From: Sulfitobacter sp.
Lineage (GTDB): Bacteria > Pseudomonadota > Alphaproteobacteria > Rhodobacterales > Rhodobacteraceae
Direction: 5' to 3'
Assembly: GCA_024636395.1 (NCBI GenBank)
Contig: JAGXHD010000089.1
Coordinates: 1-9,677 of the forward strand
DNA: 9,677 nt
A program made the position numbers and the translations under genes. A model generated the notes under the pieces. That model was not told the origin of the DNA. It did not search any database and saw only the letters and a program-made list of their open reading frames with translations. Positions 4,718 through 9,677 of this stretch are shown one piece after another (position 1 is the first letter of the stretch; each line of letters opens with the position of its first letter).

Positions 4718-6688
4718 ATGACCGATGCACCGCAAAAAGACCGCCCTTGGTTGATCCGCACCTACGCGGGCCACTCCACCGCTGCCGCCTCCAACGCGCT
4801 CTATCGTGGTAACCTTGCCAAAGGCCAGACGGGCCTTTCGGTCGCCTTCGATCTGCCAACCCAAACCGGATATGACAGCGATCACATTCTGTCGCGCGGT
4901 GAAGTCGGCAAGGTCGGCGTGCCTGTGGGCCATCTGGGCGATATGCGGGCCCTGTTTGACAATATCCCGCTCGAGCAGATGAACACCTCCATGACGATCA
5001 ACGCGACAGCGCCCTGGCTCCTATCGCTGTATATCGCCGTAGCGCAGGAGCAGGGCGCGGATGTGACCCAGTTGCAAGGCACCGTGCAGAACGACCTGAT
5101 CAAAGAATACCTCTCGCGCGGCACCTATATCTGCCCGCCGGCCCCCTCGCTCAAGATGATCGCGGATGTGGCCGAGTACTGCTACACCAACGTGCCCAAA
5201 TGGAACCCGATGAACGTGTGTTCTTACCACCTTCAAGAGGCCGGTGCGACGCCCGAGCAGGAGCTTTCCTTTGCCCTTGCCACGGCCACGGCCGTGCTTG
5301 ACCAGTTGCGCCCGCGCGTGGCGGAGGAGGACTTTCCCGCACTCGTCGGTCGCATTTCCTTCTTCGTCAACGCAGGTATCCGTTTCGTCACCGAAATGTG
5401 CAAAATGCGCGCCTTCGTCGATCTGTGGGACGAAATTTGCGAGACGCGTTATGGGGTCACTGACCTCAAATATCGCCGTTTCCGGTACGGCGTGCAGGTA
5501 AACTCGCTCGGCCTGACCGAACAGCAGCCCGAAAACAACGTCTACCGCATCCTGATCGAAATGCTCGCTGTCACGCTCAGCAAAAAGGCCCGCGCCCGCG
5601 CCGTCCAGCTGCCGGCTTGGAACGAGGCCCTCGGCCTGCCGCGTCCGTGGGACCAGCAGTGGTCCATGCGCATGCAACAGATTCTCGCCTACGAGACCGA
5701 TCTGCTGGAATTCGACGATCTCTTCGAAGGCAATCCCGCCGTAGATGCCAAGGTCGAGGAGCTAAAGAAAGGCGCGCGTGCCGAGCTCGCGCTGCTCGAC
5801 GATATGGGCGGCGCGATCGACGCGATTGATTACATGAAATCCCGTCTGGTCGAGAGCAACGCAGAGCGCCTCGGCCGGATCGAAGCCGGTGAAACCATCG
5901 TCGTGGGCGTTAACAAATGGCAAAAAGGCGAGCCCTCCCCGCTCATGACCGGAGATGGCGGCATCATGACTGTCGATCCGAAGGTCGAGGCCGAGCAGAT
6001 CGACGCGCTCAACGCCTGGCGCGCCCAGCGCAATGAGGGCGAGGTCAAAGCAGCACTCAAGGATCTGCGCGCCGCTGCCGCCGAGGGGCGCAATATCATG
6101 CCCGCCTCCATCGTCGCAGCCAAGGCAGGGGTCACTACCGGTGAATGGGCCGAGCAGATGCGCGCCGTCCACGGCGAATACCGTGGCCCCACCGGTGTCG
6201 CCGCGGGCCGCTCGAACAAGACCGAAGGGCTGGATGATCTGCGCCTGTCCGTCGATGCGGTCAGTGACCGTCTGGGCCGTCGTCTGAAATTCCTCGTCGG
6301 CAAGCCGGGGCTCGATGGGCATTCAAATGGCGCCGAGCAAATCGCCGTGCGCGCGCGCGATTGCGGCATGGATATCGCCTATGAGGGCATCCGCCTCACC
6401 CCATCCGAAATCGTAGCAGCCGCGCTAAACGACAAGGCGCATGTGGTCGGACTTTCCATTTTGTCGGGCTCTCATATTCCGCTGGTCGAGGATTTGATGG
6501 GCCAGATGCGCGAAGCTGGTCTGGGCTCTATTCCGGTCATCGTGGGCGGCATCATTCCAGAAGACGATGCACAACGCCTGCGTGCAATGGGTGTCGCACG
6601 GGTCTACACTCCCAAGGATTTCGAACTCAACACAATCATGGCCGATATTGTTACCTTGGTGGACCCAGCCTCGGTTGCTGCAGAGTAG
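4718..6688 (+). CDS. ecm: Ethylmalonyl-CoA mutase (adenosylcobalamin-dependent)
   Basis: This 656-residue single-chain B12 mutase rearranges (2R)-ethylmalonyl-CoA to (2S)-methylsuccinyl-CoA, two steps after Ccr in the ethylmalonyl-CoA pathway. The N-terminal substrate-binding barrel includes RTYAGHSTAAASN, FDLPTQTGYDSDH and MNTSMTINATAPW. The C-terminal cobalamin domain shows the base-off signature DGHSNG (D533, H535 the lower ligand, G538), SIL (S580-L582) and GG (G610-G611). Length and the lack of a separate small subunit match Ecm/MeaA; methylmalonyl-CoA mutase is the main alternative, made less likely by the neighbouring ccr. Start ATG 4718 is preferred over the in-frame ATG at 4649, because GAGAGG lies 7 nt upstream and the protein family begins near DRPWLIRTYAGHS. 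The 4649 start would also lie upstream of the predicted -10. Confidence 0.93.
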   Translation: MTDAPQKDRPWLIRTYAGHSTAAASNALYRGNLAKGQTGLSVAFDLPTQTGYDSDHILSRGEVGKVGVPVGHLGDMRALFDNIPLEQMNTSMTINATAPWLLSLYIAVAQEQGADVTQLQGTVQNDLIKEYLSRGTYICPPAPSLKMIADVAEYCYTNVPKWNPMNVCSYHLQEAGATPEQELSFALATATAVLDQLRPRVAEEDFPALVGRISFFVNAGIRFVTEMCKMRAFVDLWDEICETRYGVTDLKYRRFRYGVQVNSLGLTEQQPENNVYRILIEMLAVTLSKKARARAVQLPAWNEALGLPRPWDQQWSMRMQQILAYETDLLEFDDLFEGNPAVDAKVEELKKGARAELALLDDMGGAIDAIDYMKSRLVESNAERLGRIEAGETIVVGVNKWQKGEPSPLMTGDGGIMTVDPKVEAEQIDALNAWRAQRNEGEVKAALKDLRAAAAEGRNIMPASIVAAKAGVTTGEWAEQMRAVHGEYRGPTGVAAGRSNKTEGLDDLRLSVDAVSDRLGRRLKFLVGKPGLDGHSNGAEQIAVRARDCGMDIAYEGIRLTPSEIVAAALNDKAHVVGLSILSGSHIPLVEDLMGQMREAGLGSIPVIVGGIIPEDDAQRLRAMGVARVYTPKDFELNTIMADIVTLVDPASVAAE

Positions 6689-6699
6689 CGGAAAATAGA

Positions 6700-6717
6700 C
6701 TGTAATTTGGCTGTAAT
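6700..6717 (+). repeat. Direct repeat CTGTAAT, 11-bp period
   Basis: CTGTAAT occurs at 6700-6706 and 6711-6717, one helical turn apart, in the short gap between ecm and the H-NS-like gene. The spacing would place two monomers of a regulator on the same DNA face. It could also be part of the promoter; no clear -35/-10 pair was identified. Confidence 0.35.
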
Positions 6718-6730
6718 ACGGAGTATCGCG

Positions 6731-6747
6731 TCCTTAGAAACTAAGGA
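6731..6747 (+). promoter_or_regulatory. Hairpin that masks the Shine-Dalgarno of the H-NS-like gene
   Basis: TCCTTAG (6731-6737) and CTAAGGA (6741-6747) form a perfect 7-bp stem around an AAA loop. The Shine-Dalgarno AAGGAG (6743-6748) of the next gene lies mostly in the 3' arm, 10 nt before its ATG. The stem is followed by GTGTTGTTTC, so it could also serve as a weak terminator for ecm. Confidence 0.5.
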
Positions 6748-6758
6748 GTGTTGTTTCA

Positions 6759-7100
6759 ATGACGAGTGAACTTAAGACGATGAGCCGTAAAGAGCTCGAA
6801 AAACTCTTGGGGGAAGTAAAGAAAGCACTACACGCGGCACAAGCACGCGATCGCCGTGATGCCCTTAAGGCAGCAGAACGTGCAGCTGCTGAATATGGCT
6901 TCAATCTGAGTGACTTGGAAGAGAAGAAGCCGGCGAAAGAGAAGAAAGCCAAAGCACCCAAGAAGGCCGTGAAACCGTCCAAACCCAAATACGCAGACCC
7001 CGCGGATCCGACGCGGACATGGACAGGAAAGGGGCGCCAGCCGAATTGGTTTAGAGAAGCCGTGCAAAAGGGAGTCGATATCTCTTCGCTCGAAATCTGA
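6759..7100 (+). CDS. H-NS family nucleoid-associated DNA-binding protein (HvrA-like)
   Basis: This 113-residue H-NS family protein compacts DNA and silences or modulates AT-rich genes in the nucleoid. Residues ~4-50 form a charged helical oligomerisation region (MSRKELEKLLGEVKKAL onward). Residues 54-77 form a K/A/P-rich flexible linker, and 78-113 form the C-terminal DNA-binding domain with the family core YADPADPTRTWTGKGRQPNW (T87-W88-T89-G90-K91-G92-R93). Length and core are typical; Rhodobacter HvrA, a photosynthesis regulator, is in the same family, but orthology is not shown. The AAGGAG Shine-Dalgarno has a longish 10-nt spacing and sits in a hairpin, which suggests translational control. 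The gene stands alone between ecm and an opposing gene. Confidence 0.9.
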   Translation: MTSELKTMSRKELEKLLGEVKKALHAAQARDRRDALKAAERAAAEYGFNLSDLEEKKPAKEKKAKAPKKAVKPSKPKYADPADPTRTWTGKGRQPNWFREAVQKGVDISSLEI

Positions 7101-7117
7101 TCCACTTTTCCATATTC

Positions 7118-7157
7118 GCGACAAGGTTGCGGCGAATTTCCGCCGCAACCTTGTCGC
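7118..7157. terminator. Bidirectional terminator-like hairpin between convergent genes
   Basis: A perfect 17-bp stem (7118-7134 with 7141-7157) closes a 6-nt loop, centred between the H-NS-like gene (ends 7100) and the lipoprotein gene (ends 7164). Neither side has a clear U-run, but stem strength and position favour transcription termination in both directions. Confidence 0.7.
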
Positions 7158-7163
7158 TGGAGC

Positions 7164-7517
7164 TTAAACCACCAAAGCTTCCCGGCCGAAGATAAACCGC
7201 CAGCGAGTGCCGTCCTGCATCACAATCTCACCCCCGCCCGCACGCGGCGTTTCGGACGTAACCATACCCACTCCGGACAAGCCATTCGAGCAGGATACCG
7301 GAGATGTGACCGTCGCCGTCTGCGAAGCCGGACGAAAACCGCCCTGACAATTGGTTCTACCGTTGCTCACCTGAAAGCATCCCCCTTCCAGAAATGTCGC
7401 GGTCGCTGATCCCTTGTAGACGATATTGCCCAGACCCACGACGGCGACGGGATGACTGACATCACAGGCCGCAAACAGGCCAAGGCAAGCTGCTGCAGTC
7501 AGAGATAATAGACGCAT
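7164..7517 (-). CDS. Small putative lipoprotein of unknown function
   Basis: This 117-residue protein has an N-terminal export signal: MRLL, a hydrophobic core (LTAAACLGLFAA) and Cys18 at a lipobox-like LFAAC. The box is imperfect because Phe is at -3, so it may be a lipoprotein or a secreted protein. The mature part is short, glycine-rich, mostly predicted beta, with three further cysteines (C47, C57, C76) and a C-terminal DGTRWRFIFGREALVV. I recognise no domain or function. Three cysteines besides C18 leave one unpaired unless C18 is also free, so a disulfide pattern cannot be assigned. No good Shine-Dalgarno precedes ATG 7517. The leader contains one arm of a long inverted repeat (7521-7560). 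It is divergent from deoD and shares its upstream region. Confidence 0.75.
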   Translation of the reverse strand: MRLLSLTAAACLGLFAACDVSHPVAVVGLGNIVYKGSATATFLEGGCFQVSNGRTNCQGGFRPASQTATVTSPVSCSNGLSGVGMVTSETPRAGGGEIVMQDGTRWRFIFGREALVV

Positions 7518-7655
7518 GGTAATACGGTTTGTTTCGGTTGCCCCTTCACCAAACGGTATTGGCGCCGATTGCGAGCGTGAGGGAAACCTCTATTGGAACT
7601 TGCTCCCACCACACGGGCTGGGCATCCTGCGGCCACCGAAACAGGAGATTACACA
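7518..7655. promoter_or_regulatory. Divergent upstream region of the lipoprotein gene and deoD
   Basis: This 138-bp gap has no gene. It contains an 11-bp inverted repeat with one mismatch and an 18-bp spacer (7521-7531 and 7550-7560), and the deoD Shine-Dalgarno AGGAG 8 nt before its ATG. A TTGCGA and TATTGG pair with 16-bp spacing is a weak promoter candidate for deoD. Confidence 0.4.
7521..7560. repeat. Imperfect inverted repeat upstream of the lipoprotein gene
   Basis: AATACGGTTTG (7521-7531) and CAAACGGTATT (7550-7560) are complementary at 10 of 11 positions. The proximal arm lies 4 nt from the lipoprotein start codon, so in RNA it could fold over that start, and in DNA it could be an operator in the divergent region. 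Confidence 0.5.
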
Positions 7656-8366
7656 ATGACAGTTCATATCGGCGCCCGCCCCGACCAGATCGCCCCGACT
7701 GTTCTGATGCCCGGCGATCCCTATCGCGCCCGCTGGGCCGCGCAAACGTTCCTCGACGGCGCTGAGTTGGTCAACGAGGTACGCGGCATGCTCGGCTACA
7801 CCGGCACATGGCGCGGCAACCGCGTTACAATACAGGGCTCGGGCATGGGCATGCCCTCGCTCTCGATCTACGCGAACGAGCTCATCACGACCTATGACGC
7901 CCAGACCCTCATCCGCATAGGGTCGTGCGGCGGGATGCAGCCCCATGTGGCCATCCGCGACGTGATCATCGCCATGACCGCCAGCACCATCACTTCACCG
8001 TCCACAGGTATCCTGCGCGAGATCAACTACGCCCCCTGCGCCGATTGGGGCCTACTGCGCGCGGCTGTCGCGGCCGCGGAAGCAGCGGGAGCACGGACGC
8101 ACGTAGGCGGCATCTATTCCTCGGATGTCTTTTACGCCGAGCGCCCCGATCTGGACGAACAGATGGTGCGCCATGGCATCCTTGCCGTGGAGATGGAAGC
8201 AGCTGAACTTTACACCCTCGCCGCCCGCCACGGACGTCGCGCGCTCGCGGTGCTGACCGTATCGGACCATTTGCAGACCGGAGAGGCACTCCCGTCAGAG
8301 GACCGAGAACGCACATTCGGCGACATGGTCGAGATTGCACTTGAGGCCGCCTTCAACGAAGGGTGA
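7656..8366 (+). CDS. deoD: Purine nucleoside phosphorylase, DeoD type
   Basis: This cytoplasmic enzyme cleaves purine (deoxy)nucleosides with phosphate to free base and (deoxy)ribose-1-phosphate in purine salvage. The 236-residue product follows the E. coli hexameric DeoD almost residue for residue: H4, G20-D21, R24, R43, R87 and S90 (RIGSCGG) for phosphate and ribose, the VEMEAAELY segment with E179-M180-E181, catalytic D204 in TVSDHL, and R217. All expected active-site positions are present. Start ATG 7656 (MTVHIGARPDQIAP) has AGGAG 8 nt upstream; an in-frame ATG at 7593 adds 21 residues absent from the family and has no such site. It is a single gene that faces the DUF1989 gene, with only 52 bp between their stops. 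Confidence 0.95.
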   Translation: MTVHIGARPDQIAPTVLMPGDPYRARWAAQTFLDGAELVNEVRGMLGYTGTWRGNRVTIQGSGMGMPSLSIYANELITTYDAQTLIRIGSCGGMQPHVAIRDVIIAMTASTITSPSTGILREINYAPCADWGLLRAAVAAAEAAGARTHVGGIYSSDVFYAERPDLDEQMVRHGILAVEMEAAELYTLAARHGRRALAVLTVSDHLQTGEALPSEDRERTFGDMVEIALEAAFNEG

Positions 8367-8418
8367 GCCTGCGATGCGACCTGGATTTCAGTTTAAGAGG
8401 CCGAATAAAGGAAAAGCA

Positions 8419-9261
8419 CTACCTTCCGTGCGAGCGGTCATAGGCGTTGAGCGGTGGCGGGGTCCAACCCTTCAGGGCTCCCTCGTCCGGCTTAAGGATT
8501 TCGACCAGCAACGGATGGCATTGGGCCTGATCAGACGAATGAACCGTGCTGCAATCGCCGCCAGGGCATGCGCTCAAAGCGCCCAGAAGATCGATTTCCG
8601 CAAAGAACTCGAGGCTGTCGCCGGGTCGCACGGGGCTGGCTTTCATGAAGTACTGGCCGGTATCGCGGGTGAAACCAGTGCACATAAATACGTTCAGGAC
8701 ATCGTGGATATGCGGTTCTGCTTGCGTCGGCGTAATGCCGAGGTGATCCGCTAGCGCCCGCGTCAGATTGGAATGGCAACACTGGTGGTACTGCCCACCT
8801 GACAGCAAGTTATGTGTATAGGGATCGCAGCGCGTTCCGATCACGTCATGCACAGCCCCCCCGAAGGTATCCTTGCCATACCATGCCAGACTATCGTGCG
8901 TGATCGTGGCCATGGGCCGCAGGGCGGGAAACCCCGACCACATCCGATGCCCACGCGAGATATGCGTGCCGTGCAGCGCGCGGGTCTTGCCGGAGTAGAA
9001 GCGCTCGCTCAGATCCTGCGCATTCCACAGGTTGAGATCGCCCACTTGGCTTCCTTCGATACTGGTGATGCGAAAGAAATAGCCCGCGGGCACTGTGAAA
9101 GTTGCGGCGTCGCGGGCGGGCACGACGATCTCGTCGGTTTTGATCAGCGAGGGGCGCGCGGCCTCCAGCATCGCCATATCAGGGGTGGGCAGCGTCTCCA
9201 CCGGATAGCAAATGACGGGTGCTACCGCGCGACGGGCGTCTGCGTCAGACGGCCTGCTCAT
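8419..9261 (-). CDS. DUF1989 / urea carboxylase-associated family protein
   Basis: This is a 280-residue protein of the DUF1989 family, often annotated urea carboxylase- or urea amidolyase-associated. The biochemical role is not established. The family core is recognisable: VPARDAATFTVPAGYFFRI (47-65), DLNLWNA (75-81), HDVIGTRCDPYTHNLLSG (138-155) with C145, and QYHQCCHSNL (157-166). The last is a Cys/His-rich segment probably used for metal binding in this family. It ends with NVFMCTGFTRDTGQYF and PGDSLEFFAEIDLLGALSACPGGDC. The start is set by the ATGA overlap: its ATG (9261-9259) shares bases with the TGA of the preceding dehydrogenase fragment. This indicates translational coupling, so the loss of that gene's 5' end probably changed how this one is expressed. 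Confidence 0.85.
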   Translation of the reverse strand: MSRPSDADARRAVAPVICYPVETLPTPDMAMLEAARPSLIKTDEIVVPARDAATFTVPAGYFFRITSIEGSQVGDLNLWNAQDLSERFYSGKTRALHGTHISRGHRMWSGFPALRPMATITHDSLAWYGKDTFGGAVHDVIGTRCDPYTHNLLSGGQYHQCCHSNLTRALADHLGITPTQAEPHIHDVLNVFMCTGFTRDTGQYFMKASPVRPGDSLEFFAEIDLLGALSACPGGDCSTVHSSDQAQCHPLLVEILKPDEGALKGWTPPPLNAYDRSHGR

Positions 9262-9557
9262 GCGTTCTGCCCCGCGATACGACCCGAGAACAGGCACCCT
9301 CCCCGGAACGTGCCCTCCAGCGCATTATACCCGTGATAGCCGCCTCGGCCAAAGCCGCAAACCTCTCCTGCAACGAAAAGCCCGTGAAGTATCTCGCCCG
9401 TCGGGGTCAGTACGCGCCCCTGAATGTCCGTATGTATTCCGCCCAGCAACTTGCGCGTGATGACATTCAGGCGCACCGCAATCAGTGGGCCATGCGCCTT
9501 GTCGAGGATAGCGTGGGGCTTTGCAGTCTGGGTGAGCTTGTCTCCTTTGTACTGGCG
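9258..9557 (-). pseudogene. 3' fragment of an FAD-dependent dehydrogenase
   Basis: Only the last ~99 codons of a flavoprotein dehydrogenase (KstD/fumarate-reductase-like, usually about 500-550 residues) remain. The tail is well conserved: ARQYKGDKLTQTAKPHAILD, GPLIAVRLNVITRKLLGGIH, and the C-terminal FAD-binding signature GLFVAGEVCGFGRGGYHGYN followed by ALEGTFRGGCLFSGRIAG. Upstream of about 9557 the same reading frame changes into transposase-like sequence, so the FAD-binding N-terminus and catalytic domain are absent as far as the window reaches. The fragment cannot be a working enzyme by itself. It ends in the ATGA overlap with the DUF1989 gene, showing the original operon order dehydrogenase-DUF1989. 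Confidence 0.8.
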
Positions 9558-9677
9558 GGCGGCGCGGATGGTCGTGTCAGGGAGTCCGAGCAGCTGCGTC
9601 CATCTGAGCAGGTTGTGGGCGAGGGCGGCAAGCACGGTCCACGCTGCGTTGGCGTGGAAGTGCCCGGAGGGGAAGAG
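9558..9677 (-). mobile_element. C-terminal fragment of an IS1380-family transposase, fused in frame to the dehydrogenase tail
   Basis: The minus strand from the right edge reads LFPSGHFHANAAWTVLAALA and then HNLLRWTQLLGLPDTTIRAA. This is the PSG-F-ANAAW...AHNLLRWT block near the C-terminus of IS1380-family DDE transposases. It is unrelated to flavoprotein dehydrogenases and continues without a stop into the dehydrogenase tail near 9557. No terminal inverted repeat lies at the junction, so this is not a simple insertion. A deletion or recombination within the element, or a chimeric assembly, would explain it. The rest of the transposase lies outside the window. Confidence 0.75.

Noticed and set aside
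5021..6322. Minus-strand ORFs of 218 and 186 codons inside ecm
   Set aside because: They lie wholly within the mutase gene, which has continuous family similarity. The ORFs are codon-bias shadows.
7593..7655. Upstream in-frame ATG extending deoD by 21 residues
   Set aside because: ATG 7656 restores exact E. coli DeoD residue numbering and has AGGAG at good spacing.
8812..9336. Plus-strand ORF of 174 codons opposite the DUF1989 gene
   Set aside because: It is antisense to a recognised gene with an ATGA-coupled start and shows no domain of its own.
9258..9635. Complete short gene starting at GTG 9635
   Set aside because: The frame is open to the window edge, and the GTG lies within the transposase-like AAWTVLAALAHN block. 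The start is therefore an artefact of reading only part of the fused frame.
1..9677. tRNA, rRNA, CRISPR array or complete insertion sequence
   Set aside because: No cloverleaf-like, rRNA-like or regularly spaced repeat pattern was seen. The only mobile-element trace is the transposase fragment at the right edge.

Overview
The window looks like chromosome from a marine alphaproteobacterium of the Rhodobacterales (roseobacter group). This rests on ethylmalonyl-CoA pathway genes with Rhodobacter-like sequence, a LuxR/LuxI pair of the roseobacter type, an H-NS/HvrA-like protein with a K/A/P-rich linker, a DUF1989 protein, and fairly high GC with GC-rich third codon positions. Assignment below order level is not possible by eye. 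No tRNA, rRNA or CRISPR array was seen.

Layout. (1) 1-1543, minus strand: a quorum-sensing block made of a small conserved-looking ORF (1325-1543), an overlapping LuxR-type regulator (667-1413) and a LuxI acyl-homoserine-lactone synthase that starts at 549 and runs off the left edge. Its promoter region (1544-1690) is rich in palindromes and carries a perfect CtrA-type TTAA-N7-TTAA box. A strong terminator (1697-1730) separates it from the next gene upstream. (2) 1760-6688: an ethylmalonyl-CoA pathway cluster. It holds crotonyl-CoA carboxylase/reductase (ccr, minus, 1760-3041, broken by one extra G in a homopolymer), a PlsB-like glycerol-3-phosphate acyltransferase (minus, 3178-4575) and, divergently, ethylmalonyl-CoA mutase (plus, 4718-6688). 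Ccr and the mutase act in the same route of C2 assimilation: crotonyl-CoA to ethylmalonyl-CoA, then to methylsuccinyl-CoA. Related GCGCAA/TATTGC elements lie upstream of both genes. (3) 6759-7517: an H-NS family nucleoid protein whose Shine-Dalgarno lies inside a hairpin, facing a small cysteine-containing putative lipoprotein of unknown function, with a 17-bp inverted repeat between them. (4) 7656-8366: DeoD-type purine nucleoside phosphorylase. (5) 8419-9677, minus: a DUF1989 (urea carboxylase-associated) gene, translationally coupled by ATGA to the last ~100 codons of an FAD-dependent dehydrogenase. That tail is fused in frame to a C-terminal piece of an IS1380-family transposase at the right edge.

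The most useful observations are the ccr frameshift, the transposase-dehydrogenase junction, the dense regulatory architecture upstream of luxR (CtrA box plus 25-bp palindrome over the -10), a 12-mer shared by the luxR and luxI upstream regions, and the SD-masking hairpin before the H-NS gene. I see no wholly new multi-gene system. The less described elements are regulatory DNA and two small proteins without recognised function.
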